Assembly (NCBI GenBank): GCA_002256345.1
Contig: NKIY01000005.1
Span: 252,485-316,484, forward strand
Direction of reading: 5' to 3'
Length of the DNA stretch: 64,000 nt
Source of the DNA: Bradyrhizobiaceae bacterium PARB1
GTDB taxonomy: Bacteria > Pseudomonadota > Alphaproteobacteria > Rhizobiales > Xanthobacteraceae
Under the pieces are notes generated by a model. It did no database searches and had not been told where the DNA came from. It saw only the letters and a list, made by a program, of their open reading frames with translations. This document shows positions 21,864 through 30,770 of the stretch, piece after piece. The position numbers and the translations under genes are program-made. Each line of letters opens with the position of its first letter. Positions within the stretch are counted from its first letter, which is position 1.

Positions 21864-22103
21864 GCAGGAATCGCCACGACAACCGCGCAGCGCAGTTCGG
21901 AGAACGAACACGCGCTGCGCGTATTTCGTAGCTTTATCATAAAGCTGCCTGCGCAACTGTCCGGCACAAGTGCCCGGGTAGTGTGCAAAACGATGCCCCC
22001 GATGCCCGGTTAGAGTGATTCAATCCCGGGCGTTATTCTGTTCGGCGTTACGGCCTGATACAGCGCCACTTTCCGACCTTAATTCCGAAAGTGACGGGGC
22101 GAC

Positions 22104-24461
22104 GTGACGATCAGCATCCATTCCGGCTCCGGCAAGAGCCGAAGCAGCGCAGTCCAACGCAACGCATTCAATACACGCCGTGCGCGCTGGCTGATCGGCG
22201 CCGCATTCATCGTGGGCGACCTGATGGCCTGCGCCTCGATTGCCCAGGCGCAGACGTCACTGCCCGCCGTGACCGTGGAATCGTCGACACAGTCCCGCCG
22301 CCCGGCCCGCGCCAGCACGGCGCCGAGCCGCGCCCGTCCGGTCGCCGCCCGCCGCAACGCCACGCCGCCGCCTGCGCCGCCCACCGCCACCGAGCGGGCG
22401 ATTGCTGCCGCAGCCGTGCGCTACGAGCAGGTGCTCGGCTATCGCGCGATGCCGAGCGCCACGACGCTGCGCTCCGGCCAGCCACCGCTCAACTCGTCGC
22501 AGACGGTCAATGTCGTTCCCGAGCAGGTGCTCAAGGATCAGTTGCCGCGCAACCTCGACGATGCGCTCTCCAATATCAGCGGCATCACCCAGACCAATAC
22601 GCTCGCCGGCACACAGGATGCCGTGATGCGCCGCGGCTTTGGCGACAACCGCGACGGCTCGATCATGCGCAACGGCCTGCCGCTGGTGCAGGGCCGCAGC
22701 CTCAATCCCGCGGTCGAAAGCGTTGAAGTGCTCAAGGGCCCCGCCTCGCTGCTCTACGGCATCATCGATCCCGGCGGCATCGTCAACACGATCAGCAAGC
22801 GCCCCGATCTCTACCAGCACGGCTCCGTCAAGCTGCTCGGCTCGACCTTCGGCAATGGCAAGAACGGCATCGATGGCATTGTCGATGTCACCGGTCCGAT
22901 CGGCAAGGATGGCCTCGCCTATCGCTTCATCGCCTACGGCACCAACGAAGACTACTGGCGCAATTTCGGTACCCGCAAGGAAACGCTGATCGCGCCCTCG
23001 CTTTCCTGGTATGGCGACGACACCACGGTACACCTGAATTACGAGTATCGCGATTTCAACTATCCGTTCGATCGCGGCACTTCGTTCATTCCCAACACGT
23101 CGACTCCGCTGCAGATTCCGCGCGAGCGCCGGCTGGACGAGCCCTTCAACAACATGTGGGGCAAGTCCCACCTGATCCAGGCTTCCGTGGATCACCGCAT
23201 CAACGAGAACTGGAAGCTCTACGCGGCCTATAGCTACAACACCGAAATGTTCGATGCGAACCAGCTGCGCATCACGAGTTTCAATACGACCACGGGCGCG
23301 GTGGCCCGCCAGAATGACGGTACCAAGGGCTCGCTCAGCAATGTCAGCTCAGGCGTCGCCTATCTGCGCGGCGACCTCTCCATCGGCGGCTTCCGCAACG
23401 AAGTGGTGTTCGGCGGCGACGCACAGTATCGCACCATCTATCGCGAATATCTGATCCGCGGCGGCGCAACGCCCGCTTTCAACATGTACAATCCGATCTA
23501 TGACCGCATTCAGCCGGGCACGATCGTTGGAGCGCCGGATAGCGCCCAGACCGACCAATTGGCCATGAGCGGCCTGTTCTTCCAGGACACGTTCTATCTC
23601 ACCAATCAGTTACTGCTCGTGGGCGGCATACGCTGGATGGAGTTTGATCAATTCGCCGGCCGCGGCAGGTTGCCCGCCGGATTCACGGTCAACACTAATC
23701 TCTCCGGAGACAAGGTGCTGCCGCTCGGCGGCGTGATCTACAAATTCACCGACCAAGTGTCATGGTATCTCAGCTACACGGAATCGCTGAAGCCGACCTC
23801 GACCATCAACACGTTCGCTGGTGCGGGGGTCGGCTTCATCATCGGTTCGGATCTGGCACCGGAAGAAGGCGTACAGTGGGAAACGGGCATCAAGTTCGAC
23901 TTCAACAAGCGGCTATCCGGCAATATCGCAGTCTATGATATCGAGAAGAAGAACGTTCTGGTCGCCATTCCTGTCGCGGGCGGCGTCAATGCGATCCGCA
24001 CCGCCGGCAAGGTGCGCTCGCGCGGTGTCGAGCTCGACATCACGGGCCGCCTTACCGACAATATCAGCATGATCGGCAGCTACGGCTACACCGATGCCCG
24101 CGTCACCGAAGATCCGACGCTGATCGGCAAGTCATTGCAGAACGTCGCGCTGAATACGGCCTCGCTGTTCATGGTCTATGATTTCGGCACCGCGCTGCCC
24201 GGCCGTCTGCGTCTCGGCGGCGGCGCCCGCTATGTCGGTGACCGCGCCGGCGATGGTCCCAACAGCTTCTATCTGCCGTCCTATGTGGTCGCCGACGCTT
24301 TTGCCAGCTATGAGGTGAAACAGAATGGCTTCCCGGTGATTTACCAGTTCAACGTGAAGAACATGTTCGACAACATCTACTACCCGTCGGCGGTCAACAA
24401 TCTGAACGTGGCCATCGGCGATGCCCGTCGCTTCTCGCTGGAGGCGACGGTCAAGTTCTAA
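22104..24461 (+). CDS. TonB-dependent siderophore receptor
   Basis: Plug VPEQVLKDQLPRNLDDALSNISGITQTNTLAGTQDAVMRRGFGDNRDGSIMRNGLPL; C-terminal FSLEATVKF; GTG start. Confidence 0.92.
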   Translation: MTISIHSGSGKSRSSAVQRNAFNTRRARWLIGAAFIVGDLMACASIAQAQTSLPAVTVESSTQSRRPARASTAPSRARPVAARRNATPPPAPPTATERAIAAAAVRYEQVLGYRAMPSATTLRSGQPPLNSSQTVNVVPEQVLKDQLPRNLDDALSNISGITQTNTLAGTQDAVMRRGFGDNRDGSIMRNGLPLVQGRSLNPAVESVEVLKGPASLLYGIIDPGGIVNTISKRPDLYQHGSVKLLGSTFGNGKNGIDGIVDVTGPIGKDGLAYRFIAYGTNEDYWRNFGTRKETLIAPSLSWYGDDTTVHLNYEYRDFNYPFDRGTSFIPNTSTPLQIPRERRLDEPFNNMWGKSHLIQASVDHRINENWKLYAAYSYNTEMFDANQLRITSFNTTTGAVARQNDGTKGSLSNVSSGVAYLRGDLSIGGFRNEVVFGGDAQYRTIYREYLIRGGATPAFNMYNPIYDRIQPGTIVGAPDSAQTDQLAMSGLFFQDTFYLTNQLLLVGGIRWMEFDQFAGRGRLPAGFTVNTNLSGDKVLPLGGVIYKFTDQVSWYLSYTESLKPTSTINTFAGAGVGFIIGSDLAPEEGVQWETGIKFDFNKRLSGNIAVYDIEKKNVLVAIPVAGGVNAIRTAGKVRSRGVELDITGRLTDNISMIGSYGYTDARVTEDPTLIGKSLQNVALNTASLFMVYDFGTALPGRLRLGGGARYVGDRAGDGPNSFYLPSYVVADAFASYEVKQNGFPVIYQFNVKNMFDNIYYPSAVNNLNVAIGDARRFSLEATVKF

Positions 24462-24466
24462 AGGAT

Positions 24467-24499
24467 CTCTTCGAAAAGCGGCCTCCGCTTTTCGAGAGG
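24467..24499. terminator. Hairpin after TonB receptor gene
   Basis: CTCTTCGAAAAGCGG-CCT-CCGCTTTTCGAGAG. Confidence 0.6.
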
Positions 24500-24526
24500 G
24501 ATCATCCTCAACCAAATAAAAGCCAC

Positions 24527-24560
24527 TGGTTTCTGCTTCATCGAGATGAAGCAGAAACCA
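24527..24560. promoter_or_regulatory. Perfect 16-bp inverted repeat with 2-nt loop directly abutting the ribosome binding site of the Fe3+ binding protein gene
   Basis: TGGTTTCTGCTTCATC-GA-GATGAAGCAGAAACCA followed by AGGAG and ATG at 24572. Confidence 0.6.
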
Positions 24561-24571
24561 AGGAGCAAGAC

Positions 24572-25600
24572 ATGCGAGCACGAGATCGGAACAGACTTCT
24601 CTCCCTCCTGCTCGCAATTTCCGCAACGCTTTTCGTCTCGGCGGCTTCCGCGGAGGAGATCAATCTTTACTCGACGCGCGAAGCTGCTCTGGTCAAACCG
24701 GTCACCGACGCCTTTACCAAGGCGACCGGGATCGCAGTCAATACCACCTTCATCGAAGACAATCTCAGCAAGCGGGTGACTGGCGAAGGCAAAACCTCGC
24801 CGGCCGATGTGCTGCTGACCATCGGCCTCGACAAGACCTCGCAATTCGCGACGCTCGGCCTCACCCAGCCGATCAAATCCGCCGTGCTCGAAAAGGCGAT
24901 CCCGTTCGAGCTGCGCGACCGCGGCAATATGTGGTTCGGCATCGCCATGCGCCCGCGCGTGGTCGTCGCGCGGAATGAAAGTGCGTTATCCTCGATCACC
25001 TATGAGGATCTGGCCAAGCCGGAATGGCGCGGCAAGCTCTGCATGCGCACGGTGCTGCATCAGAACAATGTCGCACTGGTCGCCGCTTTCCTGCTGCACA
25101 ACGGCGCACCGGCGACGGAGGCGTGGCTCAGGGGGCTCAAGACCAATCTCGCAGGAGTTCCGGAAGGCAAGGACAACGATGTCATCCGCCGGATCGCGCA
25201 AGGCCACTGCGAGGTCGGCATCGCCAACACCGTGGCGCTGGCGCAATTGCGCGACGGCCGCGAGGGCGCCGACTGGAAGGCCAATGCGGACAGAGTGAAG
25301 GCCGTGCCGATCACCTTCCGCAATCGCGGCACGCATATGAACGTGACAGCGGTAGGAATCGCAAAATACGCGTCACACAAGTCGGCGGCATTGAAGTTCG
25401 TCGAATTCCTCGTCACCGACGAAGCGCAAAAACTCTTCGCTGCAGCCGAGCTGGAATATCCCGTGACGAAGACCGGCGAACGCGCCGCCATCGTCGCCGG
25501 CCTCGGCACCTTCCCCATCGACGACCGACCCGTCGATCAGATCGCCACCACGCAGAAGGCGGCGGTGGATCTGATCAGGAAGGCGGGGTTTACGAAATAG
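24572..25600 (+). CDS. Fe(3+) ABC transporter substrate-binding protein (FbpA/FutA-like)
   Basis: EEINLYSTREAALVKPVTDAFTKATGIAVNTTFIEDNLSKRVTGEGKTSPADVLLTIGLDK. Confidence 0.88.
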   Translation: MRARDRNRLLSLLLAISATLFVSAASAEEINLYSTREAALVKPVTDAFTKATGIAVNTTFIEDNLSKRVTGEGKTSPADVLLTIGLDKTSQFATLGLTQPIKSAVLEKAIPFELRDRGNMWFGIAMRPRVVVARNESALSSITYEDLAKPEWRGKLCMRTVLHQNNVALVAAFLLHNGAPATEAWLRGLKTNLAGVPEGKDNDVIRRIAQGHCEVGIANTVALAQLRDGREGADWKANADRVKAVPITFRNRGTHMNVTAVGIAKYASHKSAALKFVEFLVTDEAQKLFAAAELEYPVTKTGERAAIVAGLGTFPIDDRPVDQIATTQKAAVDLIRKAGFTK

Positions 25601-25608
25601 CTGCTGCC

Positions 25609-26004
25609 TCACTCCTTCTTCAGCTTGATGCTGAAGGTGAGCGTGCCATTGACCGTGTAGCCTTCCGGCTGGCTCGATTGATAGCGTGGGGTCGCATTGA
25701 GATTGTTGTTCACCTGCTCCAGCACGCATTCCTGCGCCAAAGTCTCGCGGAGGATGTCGCATTCGCGTGCGGCCGTGCTGTAGACGATGCGACGAGCGCG
25801 ATCGCGGAGCTTTTCAGCCTCTTCGCTGTCACCCGTGGGGCCTGGCACGAAGATGTTGAGGTTCGCGGTAACGCGCGTATAGCCCTCCGGCACGCCGTTC
25901 GGGCCGAGTACGCGGCGACTCTGCACCTGCGCATGCACTGCCGTGGCCGCAGAAGCCGCCAGCAGCAATGCGGCGGTCGCAGCGATATAGAGCTTCGATG
26001 GCAT
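25609..26004 (-). CDS. UrcA family protein (secreted)
   Basis: Signal peptide; DRARRIVYSTAARECDILRETLAQECVLEQVNNNL pattern. Confidence 0.65.
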   Translation of the reverse strand: MPSKLYIAATAALLLAASAATAVHAQVQSRRVLGPNGVPEGYTRVTANLNIFVPGPTGDSEEAEKLRDRARRIVYSTAARECDILRETLAQECVLEQVNNNLNATPRYQSSQPEGYTVNGTLTFSIKLKKE

Positions 26005-26114
26005 TTCGCACTTCTCCCTGTGAGAAGCGCATCATACCCACCTCAGATTGCAGCCATATAAATGCACGCGCCGGAATCCATCCGGCACGTTCATTCCGGG
26101 TTAACCGTGACGGC

Positions 26115-27134
26115 TCACCGCCAACCCATGCCCGGCGCGACATGCTTGAGGATCGCCTCGATCACATGGGCGTTGTAGTCGACGCCGAGCTGGTTCGGCA
26201 CCGTCAGCAGCAGCGTATCCGCCTCCGCAATCGCCTCGTCGCCCTTGAGCTGGTCGATGAGCTTGTCGGGCTCCGCAGCAAAACTGCGGCCGAAGATGGC
26301 GCGCTCGGTGGCGCTCAGCATGCCCACCTTGTCCTCGTCGCCGGAGCGGCCGAAATACATGCGGTCCTGATCGTTCACCAGCGCGAACATGCTGCGCGAC
26401 ACCGACACCCGCGGCGTGCCCGCATGACCCGCCGCCTTCCATGCGTCGCGATAGAGCCGGATCTGCTCGGCCTGCTGGACATGAAACGGCTTGCCGCTCT
26501 CGTCGATCTTCAGCGTCGACGACTGCAGGTTCATGCCCATCTTGGCCGCCCATTCCGCCGTCGCGTTGGTCGCCGCGCCCCACCAGATGCGCTCGCGCAG
26601 CCCCTCGCTATGCGGCTCAAGCCGCAGCAGGCCCGGCGGATTCGGAAACATCGGCGACGGATTCGGCTGCGCAAACCCCTTGCCCTTCAACACGTCGAGA
26701 AACACCTCGGTGTGCCTGCGCGCCATGTCGGCATCGGTCTGCCCTTCCGCAGGCGCGTAGCCGAAATAGCGATAGCCGTCGATCACCTGCTCCGGCGAGC
26801 CGCGCGAGATGCCGAGCTGCAACCGCCCGCCAGCGATGAGGTCTGCCGCGCCGGCATCCTCCGCCATATAAAGCGGGTTCTCATAGCGCATGTCGATCAC
26901 GGCAGTGCCGATCTCGATCTTCTTCGTCCGCGCGCCGATGGCGGCGAGCAGCGGAAACGGCGCCGCGAGCTGGCGCGCGAAATGATGCACGCGGACATAG
27001 GCGCCATCAGCGCCCAGCTCCTCGGCGGCGACCGCGAGATCGATGGATTGCAACAACGCATCGCCGGCCGAGCGCGTCTGCGACGACGCCGACGGCGTCC
27101 AGTGGCCGAAAGAGAGAAAGCCAATCTTTTTCAT
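26115..27134 (-). CDS. LLM class flavin-dependent oxidoreductase (luciferase-like)
   Basis: GFLSFGHWTP...ADGAYVRVHHFARQLAAPFPLLAAIGARTKKIEIGTAVIDMRYENPLYMAEDAGAADLIAGGRLQLGISRGSPEQV. Confidence 0.9.
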   Translation of the reverse strand: MKKIGFLSFGHWTPSASSQTRSAGDALLQSIDLAVAAEELGADGAYVRVHHFARQLAAPFPLLAAIGARTKKIEIGTAVIDMRYENPLYMAEDAGAADLIAGGRLQLGISRGSPEQVIDGYRYFGYAPAEGQTDADMARRHTEVFLDVLKGKGFAQPNPSPMFPNPPGLLRLEPHSEGLRERIWWGAATNATAEWAAKMGMNLQSSTLKIDESGKPFHVQQAEQIRLYRDAWKAAGHAGTPRVSVSRSMFALVNDQDRMYFGRSGDEDKVGMLSATERAIFGRSFAAEPDKLIDQLKGDEAIAEADTLLLTVPNQLGVDYNAHVIEAILKHVAPGMGWR

Positions 27135-27238
27135 GGGAGATACTCGGTGTGGATCTGTTGCGTCCAATCTAGGCACTTTCGGCGACGGGAACAGCACACG
27201 CATAGAAACGATGCGTTTCCGGGTGACACCTTACTGCA

Positions 27239-27324
27239 CGTCGTCCCCGGGCCCGACCCGGGGACCCAACTTTGCCCGGCGCTCGACCAACAGATGGATG
27301 GCCGGATCAAGTCCGGCCATGACG
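27239..27324. repeat. Interspersed palindromic repeat (GTCCCCGGGCCCGACCCGGGGAC ... TGGCCGGATCAAGTCCGGCCATGAC)
   Basis: Two nested inverted repeats in an intergenic gap. Confidence 0.5.
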
Positions 27325-27341
27325 TGGAGAGAGCAGAGCCA

Positions 27342-28214
27342 TCACACCACCACCGGCAGATAGAAATCGATCACCGCGCCCTTTATCGTCGGATCGAACT
27401 TGCCGTCATAACGCTCGAAATCCGGCCCTTCCGCCACCTGCAATCCAGCGGCCGGCACCAAATCGCCCCAGATCTTCGCCATCGCGCTTTTCAGTTGCGG
27501 ATGCACCGCGCCGCCATTCAGCGTGATGCGAAACACCGCGTAACTCCCGCCGGGAATCCGCAGCGCTGAAAATCCCGCCGGCAACGCCGCGCCCTCTTCA
27601 ACACCGACGCCCGCCATATAATCGAAATGCCCTTCCGCGCGATCGACATTCCAGACCACGCCATAGGTCGTCCAGGCCGGCGTCTGTCCGGGAAACGGCA
27701 GCGCGCCCAGCATCTGCGACCACAGCTTTGGAATCTCCGCCTTATTGCTCTCATCGAACCGCCGCTGCGCCCCTGCCACGGTGAACGCCTCCAGCGTCAC
27801 AAGCTGCGGCAGTTGCGTCACGGTGACTTCGGTCTCGGGCATGGTCATGGGATACTGTCCTTCGATGGGCGTGAGGTTGAAGCCGCGGCGAAACCGTCCG
27901 GGCGCGACGCCAAAGGTGCGCGAGAAAGCGCGGGTGAATGCCTCCTGCGAGTCGAAGCCGCAATCGGCCGCGAGATCGATCAGCCGCAGCGCGGGATCGG
28001 CGGCGAGCCGCTGCGCCGCGCGCACCAGCCGCCGCCCCCGCACATGCGCCATCACGCCCCGTCCCATGGCTGCGGAAAACAGACGCGAGAAATGATAGGG
28101 CGACAGCCCGGCCACCTCAGAGATCACTTCGACGCTGAGCGGCGCATCGAGATGATGTTCGATCCATTGCACGGTGGCGAGGAGATCAAGTGGCTTGGGG
28201 CGCGGCGTGGTCAT
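27342..28214 (-). CDS. AraC family regulator with GyrI-like effector domain
   Basis: N-terminal AraC HTH (PLSVEVISEVAGLSPYHFSRLFSAAMGRGVMAHVRGRRL) and C-terminal GyrI-like region. Confidence 0.87.
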   Translation of the reverse strand: MTTPRPKPLDLLATVQWIEHHLDAPLSVEVISEVAGLSPYHFSRLFSAAMGRGVMAHVRGRRLVRAAQRLAADPALRLIDLAADCGFDSQEAFTRAFSRTFGVAPGRFRRGFNLTPIEGQYPMTMPETEVTVTQLPQLVTLEAFTVAGAQRRFDESNKAEIPKLWSQMLGALPFPGQTPAWTTYGVVWNVDRAEGHFDYMAGVGVEEGAALPAGFSALRIPGGSYAVFRITLNGGAVHPQLKSAMAKIWGDLVPAAGLQVAEGPDFERYDGKFDPTIKGAVIDFYLPVVV

Positions 28215-28378
28215 GCCGGGTGTATGGCATGACGGGAGATGGGCGTCTTGATCGGTCTTGCTGCGTTACCGCACGAGTTTCAGCGGAACTCGGCCACGCT
28301 TTTTGAAGCCCGGCGTGTGCGATCCGCGTACGGGTGACGCCCGATCGCACAACGAGACCGGGCAACAGTCCACTCACC

Positions 28379-28888
28379 TCACCCGCAACAAGGCTCGCTC
28401 GTCTTCGATCCACAACACGATGACTGCTGCTGCTCCAGCCAGCGATCGCGCGGCTTGCAGCTGCTCGGGCGCGCCGACAGCGGCACGCGCACGATCTCGC
28501 CATCGATGCCGATCGCATCGGCCTTGTAGAGCTGCATCGGCACGACGCCATCGCTCACTTCGAAGGTCAGGCGGGCATCGTCCGGAAACGGCACGCTCTC
28601 GGCGACCTTGCCCATGATCGCGAGAAATTTCCGAACAGGCATATGGCCGCGGTGATCCTCGACGATATCCCAGAGCTGGATGAACGTTTCCTGCCAGCTC
28701 TCCGGATTGGCGCCGCAATCGAGCGCATGGAAGGCGCCGGTCTTGACCTCGGTCACATGATAGCTCGGCCGCACGTCCCGGCCGTCATAGTGAAACACGA
28801 GCGCCTTGTCCTCGTGACCGGCCAGGGCGCGAAACAGCGAGGCCATCGACAGCTCATCGGTTGAAAGGGGGTTGGCAGCAGCATCCAT
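28379..28888 (-). CDS. DUF6428-like protein, arsenic-locus associated, with Cys-rich C-terminal tail
   Basis: VFHYDGRDVRPSYHVTEVKTGAFHALDCGANPESWQETFIQLW; tail SSCCGSKTSEPCCG; divergent from arsR. Confidence 0.65.
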   Translation of the reverse strand: MDAAANPLSTDELSMASLFRALAGHEDKALVFHYDGRDVRPSYHVTEVKTGAFHALDCGANPESWQETFIQLWDIVEDHRGHMPVRKFLAIMGKVAESVPFPDDARLTFEVSDGVVPMQLYKADAIGIDGEIVRVPLSARPSSCKPRDRWLEQQQSSCCGSKTSEPCCG

Positions 28889-28907
28889 ATCGCCTATCCT
28901 CATTTTG

Positions 28908-28923
28908 ATATTTATTGAAATAT
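28908..28923. promoter_or_regulatory. Candidate ArsR operator in the 45-bp divergent gap
   Basis: ATATTT-ATTG-AAATAT inverted repeat between DUF6428-like gene and arsR. Confidence 0.5.
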
Positions 28924-28933
28924 AGGATCGTCG

Positions 28934-29305
28934 ATGGACGAACGTCAAGCCACCCTCGCCTTCGGCGCGCTCGCGCAGGAGACGCGCCTGAACATCGTGC
29001 GGATGCTGGTCATCGCCGGGCCGGCCGGCATGGCGGCCGGCGCCATTGCGGAGAAAGCGGGCGTCGCGCCTTCGAACGTCTCGTTTCACCTCAAGGACCT
29101 CGAACACGCCGGCATGGTCGGTTCGCGCCGCGAGGCCCGCTCGATCATCTATTCGGCGAACTACGACACGCTGTCCGGCCTGATCCAGTTTCTCATGAAG
29201 GACTGCTGCGCGGGCCACCCGGAGATCTGCACCCCGGCGCTCGCCGCCTCGTGCTGTCCGCCGGCGAAAACGACAAAGCGCAGGAAGGTTCTGCAACCGT
29301 CATGA
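28934..29305 (+). CDS. arsR: ArsR family metalloregulator
   Basis: ETRLNIVRMLVIAGPAGMAAGAIAEKAGVAPSNVSFHLKDLEHAGMV; C-terminal CC...C...CC. Confidence 0.9.
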   Translation: MDERQATLAFGALAQETRLNIVRMLVIAGPAGMAAGAIAEKAGVAPSNVSFHLKDLEHAGMVGSRREARSIIYSANYDTLSGLIQFLMKDCCAGHPEICTPALAASCCPPAKTTKRRKVLQPS

Positions 29306-30351
29306 CCACGTTCGAACGATATCTCTCCGTCTGGGTAGCTCTTTGCATCCTCGCCGGCATCGCGCTCGGCTATGTCATTCCCGGCGCGTTTCAGGTGATT
29401 GCCGCAGCTGAAATCGCCCGCGTGAACATCCCCGTCGCGCTGCTGATCTGGCTGATGATCATTCCGATGCTGCTGAAGATCGATTTCGCGGCGCTCGGCC
29501 AAGTCCGCGAACACTGGCGCGGCGTCGGCGTAACGGTCTTCATCAATTGGGCGGTCAAGCCGTTCTCGATGGCGCTGCTCGGCTCGTTCTTCATCGGGCA
29601 TCTTTTTGCCCCGCTGCTGCCAGCCGACCAGATTTCGAGCTACATCGCCGGCCTGATCCTGCTCGCCGCCGCGCCTTGCACGGCGATGGTCTTTGTATGG
29701 TCCAATCTGTGCGACGGCGAACCGCATTTCACGCTGTCGCAGGTTGCGCTGAACGACATCATCATGGTGTTTGCCTTCGCACCGCTGGTCGGATTGCTGC
29801 TTGGCGTCGCCGCGATCGCCGTTCCGTGGGGCACTCTGATGTTGTCGGTGGCCCTGTATATCGTCGTGCCCGTGGCCCTCGCACAATTGTGGCGCCGAAA
29901 ACTCGTCGCGGGCGATGCGCAGGCACTCCGCAGAACGCTCGATCTTCTGCAGCCGGTTTCGCTGATGGCGCTGCTTGCGACGCTGATCCTGCTGTTCGCA
30001 TTTCAGGGCGAACAGATTTTGGCGCAGCCGCTCGTCATCGCCCTGCTGGCGGTCCCCATCCTCATCCAGGTCTATTTCAACGCCGGCCTCGCTTACTGGC
30101 TCAGCCGCCGCTTCGGCGTCGCGTGGTGCGTCGCTGCGCCTGCCGCGCTGATCGGCGCCAGCAACTTCTTCGAACTCGCGGTGGCCGCCGCCATTTCCAT
30201 CTTCGGACTCAACTCCGGCGCCGCACTGGCGACCGTGGTCGGCGTTCTGGTCGAAGTGCCTGTCATGCTCTCTGTCGTCAGGATCGTCAAAGCCACGCGC
30301 GGCTGGTACGAAGCCGATCCGGCACAATCACCAAAGGCGGAGTTTCCCTGA
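29302..30351 (+). CDS. ACR3 family arsenite efflux transporter
   Basis: MTTFERYLSVWVALCILAGIALGYVIPG...NIPVALLIWLMIIPMLLKIDF...AAPCTAMVFVWSNL; ATGA overlap with arsR. Confidence 0.95.
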   Translation: MTTFERYLSVWVALCILAGIALGYVIPGAFQVIAAAEIARVNIPVALLIWLMIIPMLLKIDFAALGQVREHWRGVGVTVFINWAVKPFSMALLGSFFIGHLFAPLLPADQISSYIAGLILLAAAPCTAMVFVWSNLCDGEPHFTLSQVALNDIIMVFAFAPLVGLLLGVAAIAVPWGTLMLSVALYIVVPVALAQLWRRKLVAGDAQALRRTLDLLQPVSLMALLATLILLFAFQGEQILAQPLVIALLAVPILIQVYFNAGLAYWLSRRFGVAWCVAAPAALIGASNFFELAVAAAISIFGLNSGAALATVVGVLVEVPVMLSVVRIVKATRGWYEADPAQSPKAEFP

Positions 30352-30770
30352 TGCCTGTCACGATCTATCACAATCCCCAATGCGGAACGTCGCGCAATGT
30401 GCTGGCGATGATCCGGCAAAGCGGCGAGGAACCATCCGTCATCGCCTATCTGGAGACGCCGCCGTCGCGCGAAACGCTGGTGGCGCTCATCGCGGCGATG
30501 CAAATGACGCCGCGCGAGTTGCTGCGCGAGAAAGACACGCCCTATGCCGAACTCCGCCTGGGCGATCCCAAATGGAGCGACGACGAGATCATCGATTTCA
30601 TGATGCAGCATCCGATCCTGATCAACCGGCCCATCGTGGTCACGAACAAAGGCACCCGTCTGTGCCGGCCGTCGGAAGTCGTGCTCGAGATTCTGGATCG
30701 CCCGGTCGCGCATTTCGTGAAAGAGGACGGTGAAGTCGTCTCCTCCGCTCGGCCGTCCCCCAATTCATGA
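30351..30770 (+). CDS. arsC: Arsenate reductase, glutaredoxin-coupled type
   Basis: MPVTIYHNPQCGTSRNVLAMIRQSGEEPSVIAYLETPPSRETL...RPSEVVLEIL; overlaps acr3 stop. Confidence 0.95.
   Translation: MPVTIYHNPQCGTSRNVLAMIRQSGEEPSVIAYLETPPSRETLVALIAAMQMTPRELLREKDTPYAELRLGDPKWSDDEIIDFMMQHPILINRPIVVTNKGTRLCRPSEVVLEILDRPVAHFVKEDGEVVSSARPSPNS

Noticed and set aside
28915-29301. 5' extension of the ACR3 ORF (478 aa version)
   Set aside because: Out-of-frame reading through arsR; the real start is the ATGA overlap at 29302
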